From an uncultured Eubacteriales bacterium (GTDB lineage: Bacteria; Bacillota; Clostridia; Christensenellales; DTU072), in NCBI GenBank assembly GCA_949292905.1, contig CASFAV010000008.1, forward strand, positions 62,001-126,000: a DNA stretch of 64,000 nt, given 5' to 3'. Shown one piece after another: positions 40,001 through 46,315 of the stretch (position 1 is the stretch's first letter; each line of letters opens with the position of its first letter). The notes under the pieces were generated by a model that made no database searches, was not told where the DNA came from, and saw only the letters and a program-made list of their open reading frames with translations. The position numbers and the translations under genes are program-made.

Positions 40001-40812
40001 CGGAATTCGTTTATAACGCCAACAACTTCAACGCCGTCGAGAACAGGACAGCGACTCTCACGATAACTCCGCGCCCAGTGGCGATAGAGATAACTTCGGC
40101 TTCCAAGGTATACGGCGACGAAGATCCCGCGTATACTTTCGCGCTTGCCGCGGATCAGCCCTGCGAAGGCACCGATAAGGTGCTTGCGATGTGGGCGCTC
40201 AACGCCGTGGTCGCGCGCGATCAGGGCGAAGACGCAGGCGAGTATGCGCTTACTCTTACCGGATACGATCGTAACTATTCCGTCACGATAGTTTCCGAAG
40301 GAAAGCTTACCGTAATTCCGCGCGATATAGTTTTCGCGGTGACGGGCGTATTCGAGTCGGTCTACGACGGGAACGAAAAGGAAGTGACCGTTGACGAGGC
40401 TCTCACCGTCGCGAGCGGCTCGCTCGCTCCGGTACACGCCGACATAGCCGCTTCCGGCGCGGTGAGCGTAAGCTTCGCGGAAGGCGTTAGCATAACGAAT
40501 GCGGGACTCTACGAGAACGCCGTGATATTCACCCTTATCGGCGGCAATTATGCGGCGACATTCGAGGGGACGACGGAGAACGTCGTTACCGCGGATTATA
40601 CGGTAACGCGCCGCGAGATCACCGTTAAACTCCGCGACCAGAGACTGCTCAAGGAAGAAAGCATCGACAGTAAAGCTTACGACGTCACCGCGGGTACGCT
40701 CGTCAAGGGCGACGATCTCGGCATAACGATATCCGCGGGCGCCGAACTCGACGTCGACAGATACGAGCTCGTCGCGGAATATACCAACCTTAACTATGCG
40801 GTCGCTTTTTAG
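31006..40812 (+). CDS. Giant MBG-repeat surface protein, ending early at an in-frame TAG
   Basis: The 3268-residue reading frame starts with a signal sequence (hydrophobic residues 11-30). Residues 50-1210 hold three related units of 300-350 residues, each opening with a LTSDI/LTSDF segment, then LDGNGHTI and a GLF-x-x-L-x-GT(V/I)KN(L/V)R motif, typical of parallel beta-helix surface domains. From about 1220 onward come about 20 MBG-type beta domains, most marked by (K/S)VYGE-x-DP or YNG, each closing with an NYxVTF-type strand. Such proteins are adhesin-like. The frame stops at TAG (40810-40812) after VAF, where neighbouring repeats would continue. The same frame runs on to 41559 and supplies the missing membrane anchor. 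No sortase motif is present. Confidence 0.88.
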   Translation: MSNTGKSYGKKIVFAVITLALLCYLALAANVVAPINERETALAAATDGIVHGAVSSQTTSGTAIANSTDFYNNIINGAQNGTYYLTSDFTLDGSHMFGHTSTFSGTLYGNGHTITVLSGYNAARKTEKNGILFSQVSGTVRDLTVVLGNGGSTAQRIDIGDGNTGYYGVITGALAGGIISNCRVVIQSNVVFHAATQSSGTQNVGIGGIAGEVWNSASKILNCTVENYGAIDCTTYSGSYTSYNGRSGYAGHIAGIFWLSGSDTATLQNLIVRGNGRIHANGVGVVGCGSNGGYNDLDITNYLNDFSGSYEYNGAGAAWASDAIFFYSSGSNRTIYNYYSTSGATSTSWSYSTDAAESGRLTLSSGYNIYFDATSDVNNAVAFVYNGSYDVITKKLYFQPANSSTKYYPAYRDGNTEVFKGLPSATSTYSATLGTFAFDTVEPPVGTLNKWESGYVSESYSPSGEPENSESGLYDAISNNRNCHLTSDINITGFRTLSYSGTLDGNGHTIYITVCNENSAETVGGLFGTLTGTVKNLRVVLYVDYTRTATSNKLGTGIIAGKLGGTVDNVYVYIPSNVTFGATGSQEGYVGAVAGVADGTSYTIKNTTVDIDGKIHLDGSWVYMAGFVGKSATGSSAVTATYTNNILKGDGSYSSNTSNGTEPIYLAATTVLFQAGTGNPQSTINIDGFINAFTSGTANLNDYSMYGVLTKNDNGNTMSKWTYNVSNVYDYGSPMEDVNNKGMTTGNNYIDVSQKRSTVSTAVDSYAIGVTPYFPAGDTTNLVLVAGDGTESVPNLVYGNHTSAADGNYKVVTVPKSAITAPTTVTLTEPITPATPIADLNQWEHGYVADPITENEIPSDYVGVSSASGLKTAIDNNSNIVLTSDILNFRGFTHTGTYSGILDGNGHTIYIVKASAASGNNIGGLFSTLSGTIKNVRIVVMAGVNLPSSSYVGAVAGALSGDAKVNNVSAIINSGVSLISTKSGDNAGGAGGIAGGLLSGAGTVAISNSTVELNGELNATAKWTFIGGFVGHLNGGNINFTDVIFKGTGALNGTASGGEGVHTAAVAVVGGGVKAVTLDGLINAFTGTKTSNKSAYAITFVRNGSNVATPTISHVYTYGGNFSNEGGKTYGTPVDVSAIKAEIKTTVDGETVPVIPYFPVSAGTGNLVLVAGDGQTVAGILMYGNIVSTADEANGKYSVIMIAKDSIAAGTDVTLTRPRVYAPTISGSDSKTYNGEGQEFTINTLTAPGGITLGASDYALTYAVAEGADASLDSGKPLTVGTYTLTVTLQGYLFESGANTATLTVNITKLAIEATIDTSSKVYGEADPELTFTTDELVGADDKDDLAVTLTREAGDTVGAYAITGVSAAVNYTVTFTNNAEKLFTIDPRPVIVTPLSGQGTIYGESDTGDLEYEVSGGAGTTGSALIGSDVLSGKLGREEGSDARSYAINLGTLTSENNSNYEITLASTTVNYVISPRPLHYVLSVKNMNGNATDGYSLEYGAFSATANLGVSIVSGEGYYAVVAGESVTVTPKLPGEIKNVGTYTINAIDAAYGETTLESNYEIKLDNTVSFKIVAKAVTVDIKDITKVYGEANPVFGSDNWSLAAGSVMAKDEDETMLDVTLSLSGDGENVIDGGYAITGKWNNSNYAVTFNEGTLTVEKRAITVTLKQDFSSVYGESLAEVTVATALTLAEGSLAPTLPAHSDLEAAGFSISFNKNISDAGVYSRYILASCSNANYSVTWTDGRQSADYTVTARPVKYTITLSEMGDGYSLIYGEFVESTHVTVSGPVTEAGFYDVLSGDSITVTPFYTYTSPGGTQTLADISAEVKNVGTYTVTGNVVYNGNTLESNYAVTVEVEAPGRFFIEKRPVEIILSSQTKTYGDDDPATLGKWSVSGSQPEGGGIVYGEDPHAVITVTDVSYGDVKDADTYTLTAKAESANYTVTVVDGSMEIKAKEVTVTITSAEKTYGEPDPAFEWSHTALAYGELAGVLGFTVTREEGEDVKEGGYALSGKATNANYSVTVAKGSVLTINPLEISFTVTPAQLPYNMYTAETLPEPAMLGASATPSPTTLPYGDTVTVTFTYTTDASTIVNALKGEYAYIDTAITFRKSDGTTSAAGNYTVAGTVECKLVVVSGDLIINLDAYSKTYDFAAGGITLSLSSVKVTVASGAAVTPVISAKILSSDGLTEYFVSADGKVIISYVPSSVKEETSVNLKFVVTAEADGYESGKAETTITVSKADYDLTGITFEDKTAGYNGAAHEITYTGELPKGLTAEVTHTGDNVNYTEAGATFTLTFDLTGEEHDEIIYYSYNLPAARTALLTINKAPVKITVNPQSSVYDGKTPAASAVKGKDYAIEGTVYAQDGVLDDLGVKLTVNHGAQAVDAGEYPLTVSISNANYALTAVTGTYTVTQRPVYVQLTSAYASKVYGDDDPDWSQVLLAVEPYDTGAAGTGLVGGDGLNALNIESVTRKKGEAVLEGGYAVTVSCAEGGNYYVDESRLNAFNIDPRPLTVILNKDAFVSVYGEALVRPNAADTAQLALKEGFELVGEEAGKSLAEAGFSLVFTGNFGGSAGGIVGASYTAVGVYREAVRLSFNNDNYSVTFEGGFVADYTVTKRPVWITVTPVTVEYGDNEELSFEVNDDVQPAKGGLATGEAADDIGITLTREGGDRPDVGKYNIDCIVGETSNYEVSVMNSPEVVYEVTAREIKIIINDAEKTYGDETPEFEWKIADGDSMAYDDDVTALGIALTLKDGAEGVDAGEYTITGTSSAGTNYLVIFENATFTVHKKQAVIDASGVVTEYVYTGGSFWITEGATHNNTDVESETSQLKYPDKKFLNVSDSGEYKITIGATKNFLAAEATITVTIAKATIVFDWSGVKGEYVYNGSEQTVTGVKVNVDGAAVEYANNTFTDVPEGGVLNVTVSVAETENIIGASETRAIPVLRATIDMSDVSFDSAEYIFDATEKALTVSGTLPWGIEGVKYAGNALTEVGTTEAVAEFVYNANNFNAVENRTATLTITPRPVAIEITSASKVYGDEDPAYTFALAADQPCEGTDKVLAMWALNAVVARDQGEDAGEYALTLTGYDRNYSVTIVSEGKLTVIPRDIVFAVTGVFESVYDGNEKEVTVDEALTVASGSLAPVHADIAASGAVSVSFAEGVSITNAGLYENAVIFTLIGGNYAATFEGTTENVVTADYTVTRREITVKLRDQRLLKEESIDSKAYDVTAGTLVKGDDLGITISAGAELDVDRYELVAEYTNLNYAVAF

Positions 40813-41559
40813 TCCGGCGTTCTCGTATATACCGTGCGCGCGATCATCACGGCGGTGACGCCCGCAGATTTCTTATATACGGGCGAACCTTTCGCCATCG
40901 ACGTTACCATCAACAGCACCTCGCCGCTCGTGTTCTATATAAACGGCGAATATTCCGCCAACAGATTCGTCGAGCCCGGACACTACGTGGTGACCATATC
41001 CGCTTCCGCGGACGACACTTACAGAGAGCCGCTCGCCGTGACGGTGGTATTCAACATACTCGCGCCGGAGATCAAGCACGAAGCGGACGGCGCGGAGATA
41101 TCCGTCAGCACCGATACGGGCTTCTATCCCGAAGACTCTTTCGATATAATCCGCGAGCAGGGCAGAGAGAATTCGACGATAGCGGAAATGATATCGGGCG
41201 AATACACGATAGTGGACGGATACGTTCTGAACGTAAGCACCGAAGGCGGCACGGTCACGCTCGGCGAATATATCAGGAACAACGCCGCAGGAGAAGATCT
41301 CGTCGTACGCATCAAGGTTCCCGAGGAATACGCCAATTCCGCGACCGTGGAATGCGTGATAATCCGTAGCGGCGAAGCGAATATGGAGACCGTGGAAGTC
41401 AAGGACGGTTATATCGAGATAGCGGCGAATGACGTGGAAGCGGTGGCGTTTATCGCGGAGCGCGAAACGCTTATCGCGGTGGTTATCGTCGTAGCGGTAT
41501 TCGCGATAGCGATGCTGTTGCTCGGATGCTTCTACGTATTCCGCAAGAAGGCTTATTAA
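40813..41559 (+). pseudogene. Displaced C-terminal end and membrane anchor of the giant surface protein
   Basis: This stretch is in exactly the same frame as the 31006 gene and continues it: SGVLVYTV completes the broken repeat, then one more TGE-type beta domain follows. Next is an acidic spacer and a single membrane helix (LIAVVIVVAVFAIAMLLL) with a short basic tail ending RKKAY. There is no ribosome site or ATG near its beginning (the first possible start is a GTG at 40834), so independent translation is unlikely. Removing one stop codon would give a 3517-residue anchored protein. It could be a true nonsense mutation, a switchable state, read-through, or a sequence error. Confidence 0.75.
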
Positions 41560-41562
41560 GAT

Positions 41563-41763
41563 ATGGAAGAGTTGAAGGATAAAGTCATTCCCGAAGAGGG
41601 GAAGGAAACCGACGCGCCTTGCGCGGAGGAAACGGCGGCAAAAGAACGCGCCGCGCGCGAAGCGCGGCGTAAGCGCATGGCGGCGATCGCCGCGGCGGAA
41701 GCCAAACGCAGATATTTCGAGTATTACGACGACGTCAAGCACGACCGCAACAAGGAGTGGTGA
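41563..41763 (+). CDS. Small charged protein coupled to the giant surface-protein gene
   Basis: The 66-residue product is hydrophilic and helical. It has an acidic N-terminus, a central Ala/Arg/Lys run (AAREARRKRMAAIAAAEAKRR) and a Tyr/Asp-rich end (YFEYYDDVKHD). It starts 3 nt after the giant frame stop, so translation is probably coupled and would drop if ribosomes stop at the internal TAG. No family is recognised. Its position suggests a cytoplasmic partner of the membrane tail of the giant protein; this is inference. Confidence 0.6.
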   Translation: MEELKDKVIPEEGKETDAPCAEETAAKERAAREARRKRMAAIAAAEAKRRYFEYYDDVKHDRNKEW

Positions 41764-41786
41764 GCCCGGAAGACGGTTTATGCGCT

Positions 41787-41820
41787 TGCGCGCGCCCGAG
41801 GCGCGCGCATTTCGATTTTA
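41787..41820 (+). terminator. Terminator of the giant surface-protein operon
   Basis: Stem TGCGCGCGCC (41787-41796) with GGCGCGCGCA (41800-41809), 3-nt loop, then TTTCGATTTT. The rest of the gap to 41957 shows only the nrdG promoter. Confidence 0.75.
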
Positions 41821-41922
41821 AGGTATATTCCCTTACGGAGCCGGAAGGCGTTCCTTGCGGGCATACTTTGGCCGAAACGGCCATTACCCGGGCGCTGTTT
41901 TCCCTTCGATATGCGCTTTGAC

Positions 41923-41951
41923 TTGATTTACGCTCGCTTAAGGTATATTAT
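41923..41951 (+). promoter_or_regulatory. nrdG promoter, transcript probably leaderless
   Basis: TTGATT (41923-41928), 17-nt spacer, TATTAT (41946-41951). The nrdG ATG is at 41958, about where transcription should begin. No Shine-Dalgarno site lies before it. Confidence 0.55.
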
Positions 41952-41957
41952 ATTTTT

Positions 41958-42638
41958 ATGGTCATCAAAGGTTTAAGAAAACTTACATTGCTCGATTTCC
42001 CCGACAAGGTAGCCTGCATTGTCTATACGGGAGGATGCAATTTCCGCTGTCCCTTCTGTCAGAACGCCGTTCTCGTCGAGGGCGGCGGCGAATATATTTC
42101 GAACGAAGAATTTTTCGCTTTCCTCAAAGAGCGCAAGGGGCGCTTGGACGGCGTGTGCGTAACGGGCGGCGAGCCGCTTATCCAAAAGGGGATAGCGGAA
42201 TTTGCGGAAGCCTGCAAATATCTGGGTTACGCGGTCAAGGTGGACACCAACGGCTACATGCCCGACGTGCTCGAGGATATGTTCAAGAGGAAGTGCCTCG
42301 ACTACGTCGCCATGGACGTAAAAAATTCAGCCCCTAAATATGCCCTCACCGCGGGGCTTCCCGGACTGGATATTTCACGCATAAACCGCAGTATCGATTT
42401 GATAATGAATTCGGGCGTAGATTACGAATTCCGCACAACCGTCGTCAAAGATTTCCACGACGAAAACGATTTCCACGAGATAGGAAAGCGCCTCAAAGGC
42501 GCCAAACGGTGCTATTTACAGAAGTTTCGCGACGAGGGAGGCACCCTTATGGCGGGGCTTACCGCGCCTGCCGACGCCGAAATGAGTAAATACTCGGAAA
42601 TACTCTCGGCGTATGTCGACGAGGTTAATATTCGATAG
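41958..42638 (+). CDS. nrdG: Anaerobic ribonucleotide reductase activating protein (NrdG2 type)
   Basis: This radical SAM enzyme installs the glycyl radical on NrdD. The 226-residue protein carries CNFRCPFC (Cys27, Cys31, Cys34) for the [4Fe-4S] cluster, the TGGEPL SAM-binding motif and the N-terminal LTLLDFPDKVACIVYTGGC typical of the NrdG2 subfamily. It lies upstream of nrdD, which has its own NrdR-controlled promoter, so the two genes may be regulated separately. No ribosome site is visible and the -10 box is only 6 nt from the ATG, suggesting a leaderless message. Assignment is strong because of both sequence and neighbour. Confidence 0.93.
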   Translation: MVIKGLRKLTLLDFPDKVACIVYTGGCNFRCPFCQNAVLVEGGGEYISNEEFFAFLKERKGRLDGVCVTGGEPLIQKGIAEFAEACKYLGYAVKVDTNGYMPDVLEDMFKRKCLDYVAMDVKNSAPKYALTAGLPGLDISRINRSIDLIMNSGVDYEFRTTVVKDFHDENDFHEIGKRLKGAKRCYLQKFRDEGGTLMAGLTAPADAEMSKYSEILSAYVDEVNIR

Positions 42639-42658
42639 GATTTTATACATTTATCCGG

Positions 42659-42674
42659 CTACAATATATTGTGT
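42659..42674. promoter_or_regulatory. NrdR box 1 upstream of nrdD
   Basis: CTACAATATATTGTGT contains the perfect palindrome ACAATATATTGT and fits the NrdR box consensus (ACAnTATATAnTGT class). Confidence 0.85.
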
Positions 42675-42701
42675 TCGACGGTAATATTTAGCAAGAATCG
42701 A

Positions 42702-42717
42702 CCACAATATATTGTAA
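42702..42717. promoter_or_regulatory. NrdR box 2 upstream of nrdD
   Basis: CCACAATATATTGTAA repeats the same 12-bp palindrome 43 bp after box 1, about four helical turns, so both face the same side of DNA. It ends 7 nt before the -35 box. The nrdR gene itself is not in the window. Confidence 0.85.
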
Positions 42718-42724
42718 AAAGGTG

Positions 42725-42753
42725 TTGACATCTTCCGCACGCTGTAATACAAT
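42725..42753 (+). promoter_or_regulatory. nrdD promoter
   Basis: Consensus TTGACA (42725-42730), 17-nt spacer, TACAAT (42748-42753). The two NrdR boxes lie directly upstream, placing it under dNTP-dependent repression. Confidence 0.85.
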
Positions 42754-42788
42754 AACTGCGTACGGAATTTTTTTGATCGGAGGATACC

Positions 42789-45143
42789 ATGTATCAGGTA
42801 GTTAACAGAGACAACAAGGTCGTCGAGTTCGACGTCAACAAAATAATCAACGCCATTTCCAAGGCGTTCGATTCCCTCGACAAGCTGTATAACAGAAGCA
42901 CGCTCGAGCTTCTCGCGCTTCGCGTGACCGCGGACTTCAGCCCCAAGATCAAGGACCAGAAAATAACCGTCGAAGACATTCAGGACAGCGTCGAGACGGT
43001 GCTCATACAGGCGGGTTACGCCGACGTCGCCAAGGCGTACATTCTCTACAGAAAGCAACGCGAAAAAGCGCGTAACGTCAAAGGCACGCTCCTCGACTAC
43101 AAACAGATCATCGACAACTACCTCAAGGTCAACGACTGGCGCGTGAAGGAGAACAGCACCGTAACTTATTCGGTGGGCGGGCTTATCCTTTCCAACTCCG
43201 GCGCGATAACCGCCAACTACTGGCTCAGCGAAGTTTACGACGAGGAGATAGCCAACGCGCACCGCAGGGCGGACATACATCTTCACGATCTTTCGATGCT
43301 CACCGGTTACTGCGCGGGCTGGTCGCTCCGTCAGCTCATCAAAGAGGGTCTGGGCGGCGTTCCGGGCAAGATAACCTCCTCGCCCGCCAAGCACCTTGCC
43401 ACTCTTTGCAACCAGATGGTGAACTTCCTCGGTATCATGCAGAACGAATGGGCGGGCGCGCAGGCGTTCAGCTCCTTCGACACCTATCTCGCGCCCTTCG
43501 TCAAAGCGGACAAACTGAGCTATTACGAGGTGAAGAAGGCGATACAGAGCTTCGTATACGGCGTGAATATTCCGAGCCGCTGGGGCACGCAGGCGCCTTT
43601 CAGCAACATTACTCTCGACTGGACGGTCCCGGACGACCTTGCCGAACTCAACGCGATAGTGGGCGGCGTGGAGCAGGACTTCAAATACAAGGACTGCAAG
43701 AAGGAAATGGATATGATCAATAAAGCCTTCATCGAGACGATGATCGAGGGCGACGCCAACGGCAGAGGCTTCCAGTATCCTATACCTACCTATTCGATAA
43801 CCAAGGAATTCGACTGGTCCGAGACCGAGAACAACAAGCTTCTGTTCGAGATGACCGCGAAGTACGGCACGCCGTATTTCTCCAACTACATCAACTCCGA
43901 CATGAAGCCGAGCGACATAAGAAGTATGTGCTGCCGCCTGAGGCTCGACCTGCGCGAACTGCGTAAAAAATCGGGCGGCTTCTTCGGCTCCGGCGAATCT
44001 ACGGGAAGCATCGGCGTGGTGACCATCAATATGCCGCGTATAGGATATCTTGCGAAAGACGAAAGGGATTTCTATACGAGACTCGACAAGATGATGGATC
44101 TTTCGGCGCGTTCCCTGCACGTCAAGCGTCAGGTCATCACCAAGCTTCTCGACAACGGTCTCTTCCCGTACACCAAGCGTTATCTTGCCACTCTCGACAA
44201 CCATTTCTCCACGATAGGGCTGGTAGGCATGAACGAAGCCTGCCTGAACGCCAACTGGATACGCAAGGATCTGACCGATCCCAAAGCGCAGCAGTTCTGC
44301 AAGGACGTATTGAACCATATGAGAGAGCGTTTGAGCGACTATCAGGTGATGTACGGCGACCTCTATAACCTCGAAGCCACTCCCGCCGAATCGACGAGCT
44401 ACCGTCTCGCGAAGCACGACGTGGCGCAGTATCCCGACATCATAACCGCTTCGAAGAAGGGCGAGACCCCGTACTATACCAACAGCTCGCACCTGCCGGT
44501 GGGATTTACAGAGGACGTGTACACCGCGCTCGACATTCAGGACGAGCTGCAGACGCTGTACACTTCGGGCACGGTGTTCCACGCCTTCCTCGGCGAGAGA
44601 CTGCCGGGCTGGAAAGCGGCGCAGAACCTCGTGCGCAAGATCGCCGAGAACTACCGTCTCCCGTACTATACTCTGAGTCCTACCTATTCGGTATGTAAGG
44701 ATCACGGCTATATCTCGGGCGAAGTGTACGAGTGCCCGACCTGCGGCAAGAAGACCGAAGTATATTCGCGTATCACCGGTTACTACCGTCCCGTACAGAA
44801 CTGGAACGACGGTAAGACCCAGGAATTCAAGGAGCGCAAGGTGTACGACGTGGCTAAATACAACACCCCGCACATGCACACCTTCTGCGCCTGCGACGAA
44901 GCTCCCTATACGCTCGGAACGGGCGAAGCGGTGCTGTACACTACTTCCACCTGCCCCAACTGCAAGATGGTGAAGATGATGCTCGACAAGGCGAAGCTTC
45001 CGTATACGGTAGTGGTCGCGGAGGAGAACAAGGAGCTGTTCATCGCCAACGGCATCAAGCAGGCCCCCACGCTCATCGCTCCCGACGGCGTGAGATACGA
45101 GAACGCTTCCAATATCAAGAAGTATATCGAGGAACATCAATAA
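42789..45143 (+). CDS. nrdD: Anaerobic (class III) ribonucleotide reductase fused to a glutaredoxin-like domain
   Basis: NrdD reduces ribonucleoside triphosphates using a glycyl radical. The 784-residue protein has an N-terminal ATP-cone (about 1-95) for allosteric control. The conserved MCCR motif (Cys381-Cys382) lies in the active-site region. A zinc-knuckle region begins with the VCKDHG cysteine, followed by ECPTCGKK. The radical loop RITGYYRP holds Gly664. Beyond the normal end, about 75 extra residues form a thioredoxin-fold domain with CPNC (Cys722, Cys725), ending in APTLIAPDG. Many class III enzymes use formate or a separate redoxin; here a dithiol donor is fused in cis. A GGAGG precedes the ATG. 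A thioredoxin-reductase-like gene follows. Confidence 0.95.
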   Translation: MYQVVNRDNKVVEFDVNKIINAISKAFDSLDKLYNRSTLELLALRVTADFSPKIKDQKITVEDIQDSVETVLIQAGYADVAKAYILYRKQREKARNVKGTLLDYKQIIDNYLKVNDWRVKENSTVTYSVGGLILSNSGAITANYWLSEVYDEEIANAHRRADIHLHDLSMLTGYCAGWSLRQLIKEGLGGVPGKITSSPAKHLATLCNQMVNFLGIMQNEWAGAQAFSSFDTYLAPFVKADKLSYYEVKKAIQSFVYGVNIPSRWGTQAPFSNITLDWTVPDDLAELNAIVGGVEQDFKYKDCKKEMDMINKAFIETMIEGDANGRGFQYPIPTYSITKEFDWSETENNKLLFEMTAKYGTPYFSNYINSDMKPSDIRSMCCRLRLDLRELRKKSGGFFGSGESTGSIGVVTINMPRIGYLAKDERDFYTRLDKMMDLSARSLHVKRQVITKLLDNGLFPYTKRYLATLDNHFSTIGLVGMNEACLNANWIRKDLTDPKAQQFCKDVLNHMRERLSDYQVMYGDLYNLEATPAESTSYRLAKHDVAQYPDIITASKKGETPYYTNSSHLPVGFTEDVYTALDIQDELQTLYTSGTVFHAFLGERLPGWKAAQNLVRKIAENYRLPYYTLSPTYSVCKDHGYISGEVYECPTCGKKTEVYSRITGYYRPVQNWNDGKTQEFKERKVYDVAKYNTPHMHTFCACDEAPYTLGTGEAVLYTTSTCPNCKMVKMMLDKAKLPYTVVVAEENKELFIANGIKQAPTLIAPDGVRYENASNIKKYIEEHQ

Positions 45144-45174
45144 AAATCTCCGCATACGCGGAAAATAACGGAGA

Positions 45175-45198
45175 AAAGCCCGCGCGAAAGCGGGCTTT
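45175..45198 (+). other. Hairpin between nrdD and the flavoprotein gene
   Basis: AAAGCCCGC (45175-45183), loop GCGAAA, GCGGGCTTT (45190-45198). The T-run is short, so it may only partly terminate or may stabilise the upstream message. Confidence 0.6.
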
Positions 45199-45213
45199 CG
45201 AATGAGGTAAAAG

Positions 45214-46140
45214 ATGATCGAACGCGACTATGACGTAATAGTTATCGGAGCGGGCGCCGCGGGAATGACGGCGGCGCTGTATGCGCTCCGCGGCGGCAAG
45301 AGGGTACTCGTTCTGGAGAAGGAGACCTTCGGCGGGCAGATAGCTTTTTCGCCCAAGGTGCAGAATTTCCCGTCGATCAAGGAGATCGCGGGCGCCGAGT
45401 TTGCGGAAAACCTGTTTACGCAGATCACCGATCTCGGAGCCGATTTCGAGCTCGAAACTGTCGCCTCGGTATCGAAAGACGGGGACGTTTTCACCGTGAC
45501 CACCGACTACCGCAGCTATACTTCGCTCGCGGTGGTGATAGCGGCGGGGGTGAAACACCGTCATCTCGGCATAGAAAAGGAAAAGGATTTCCTCGGTAAC
45601 GGCATTTATTACTGCGCGCTTTGCGACGGCGCGCTGTACGCGGGGCGAGAAGTCGCCCTCGTGGGCGACGGCAATACCGCGCTTCAATACGCGCTCATGC
45701 TTTCCGACATCTGCTCCAAAGTGACGGTGGTCACCATGTTCGACCGCTTCTTCGGCGAGCCCGCGCTCGAAAAAGCGCTCCGCGCTCGCGATAACGTGGA
45801 GATAATCCCCGACTATATCGCCGCGGACTTCGCGGGCGATAAGGAATTCGAAGGCGTCGTATTCAAGGAAACGAAGGGCGAAAAGCGCTTCACGCTCCGT
45901 ACTCCCGCGCTTTTCGTCGCGATAGGGCAGGTCCCCGACAACGCCGTTTTTGCGGAGCTTGTCGACCTCGACAAGCAGGGATTCATCGTAGCGGGCGAGG
46001 ATACCCGCACCCGCACCCCGGGGCTTTACGCCGCGGGCGACTGCCGTACCAAGGACGTTAGACAGCTCACCACCGCAGTGGCGGACGGCGCCTGCGCCGC
46101 GACGCAGGCGATGAACCTTATCAACGCGCTCGGCGAATAG
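45214..46140 (+). CDS. trxB: Thioredoxin-reductase-like flavoprotein
   Basis: The 308-residue protein has the low-molecular-weight thioredoxin reductase plan: an FAD site VIGAGAAGMTAALYA at the N-terminus, the redox-active CALC (Cys134, Cys137), a second dinucleotide motif VALVGDGNTALQYA, and the C-terminal FAD motif GLYAAGDCR. The HRR-type motif that grips the NADPH phosphate is not visible (VTMFDRFFG is found there). The electron donor may thus be NADH or ferredoxin, as in ferredoxin-type clostridial enzymes. Its place right after nrdD, whose fused redoxin needs re-reduction, suggests it serves the reductase. A GAGG precedes the start and a strong terminator follows. Confidence 0.9.
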   Translation: MIERDYDVIVIGAGAAGMTAALYALRGGKRVLVLEKETFGGQIAFSPKVQNFPSIKEIAGAEFAENLFTQITDLGADFELETVASVSKDGDVFTVTTDYRSYTSLAVVIAAGVKHRHLGIEKEKDFLGNGIYYCALCDGALYAGREVALVGDGNTALQYALMLSDICSKVTVVTMFDRFFGEPALEKALRARDNVEIIPDYIAADFAGDKEFEGVVFKETKGEKRFTLRTPALFVAIGQVPDNAVFAELVDLDKQGFIVAGEDTRTRTPGLYAAGDCRTKDVRQLTTAVADGACAATQAMNLINALGE

Positions 46141-46184
46141 ACGTCATAAACATTATGTTCGGGCAACCGCGCCCGACAAATACG

Positions 46185-46230
46185 ATACCCGTACCGCATT
46201 ATTACGGATAAAGCGATACGGGTATTTTTT
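46185..46230 (+). terminator. Terminator after the flavoprotein gene
   Basis: ATACCCGTA (46185-46193) pairs with TACGGGTAT (46217-46225) and TTTTT follows. The 23-nt loop can fold further. Confidence 0.85.
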
Positions 46231-46256
46231 ATATACAAGAGAAAAGATATTCGCTA

Positions 46257-46285
46257 TTGACGGGCGCGTGTGCGTAGGTTATAAT
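46257..46285 (+). promoter_or_regulatory. Promoter of the GPH transporter gene
   Basis: TTGACG (46257-46262), 17-nt GC-rich spacer, TATAAT (46280-46285). Confidence 0.85.
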
Positions 46286-46315
46286 TAAAACAGCCAAATA
46301 TCGAGAGGTGAATTT

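Noticed and set aside
31006..41559. TAG recoded as an amino acid
   Set aside because: secA, sleB, trxB, nrdG and the 53596 gene end at TAG in sensible places, so TAG is a working stop.
40834..41559. Independent gene for the anchor part starting at GTG 40834
   Set aside because: No ribosome site, a start inside a beta domain, and exact frame agreement with the giant gene.
42651..45155. 834-codon open frame opposite nrdD
   Set aside because: Antisense shadow of a certain gene, with no ribosome site and no recognisable domain.
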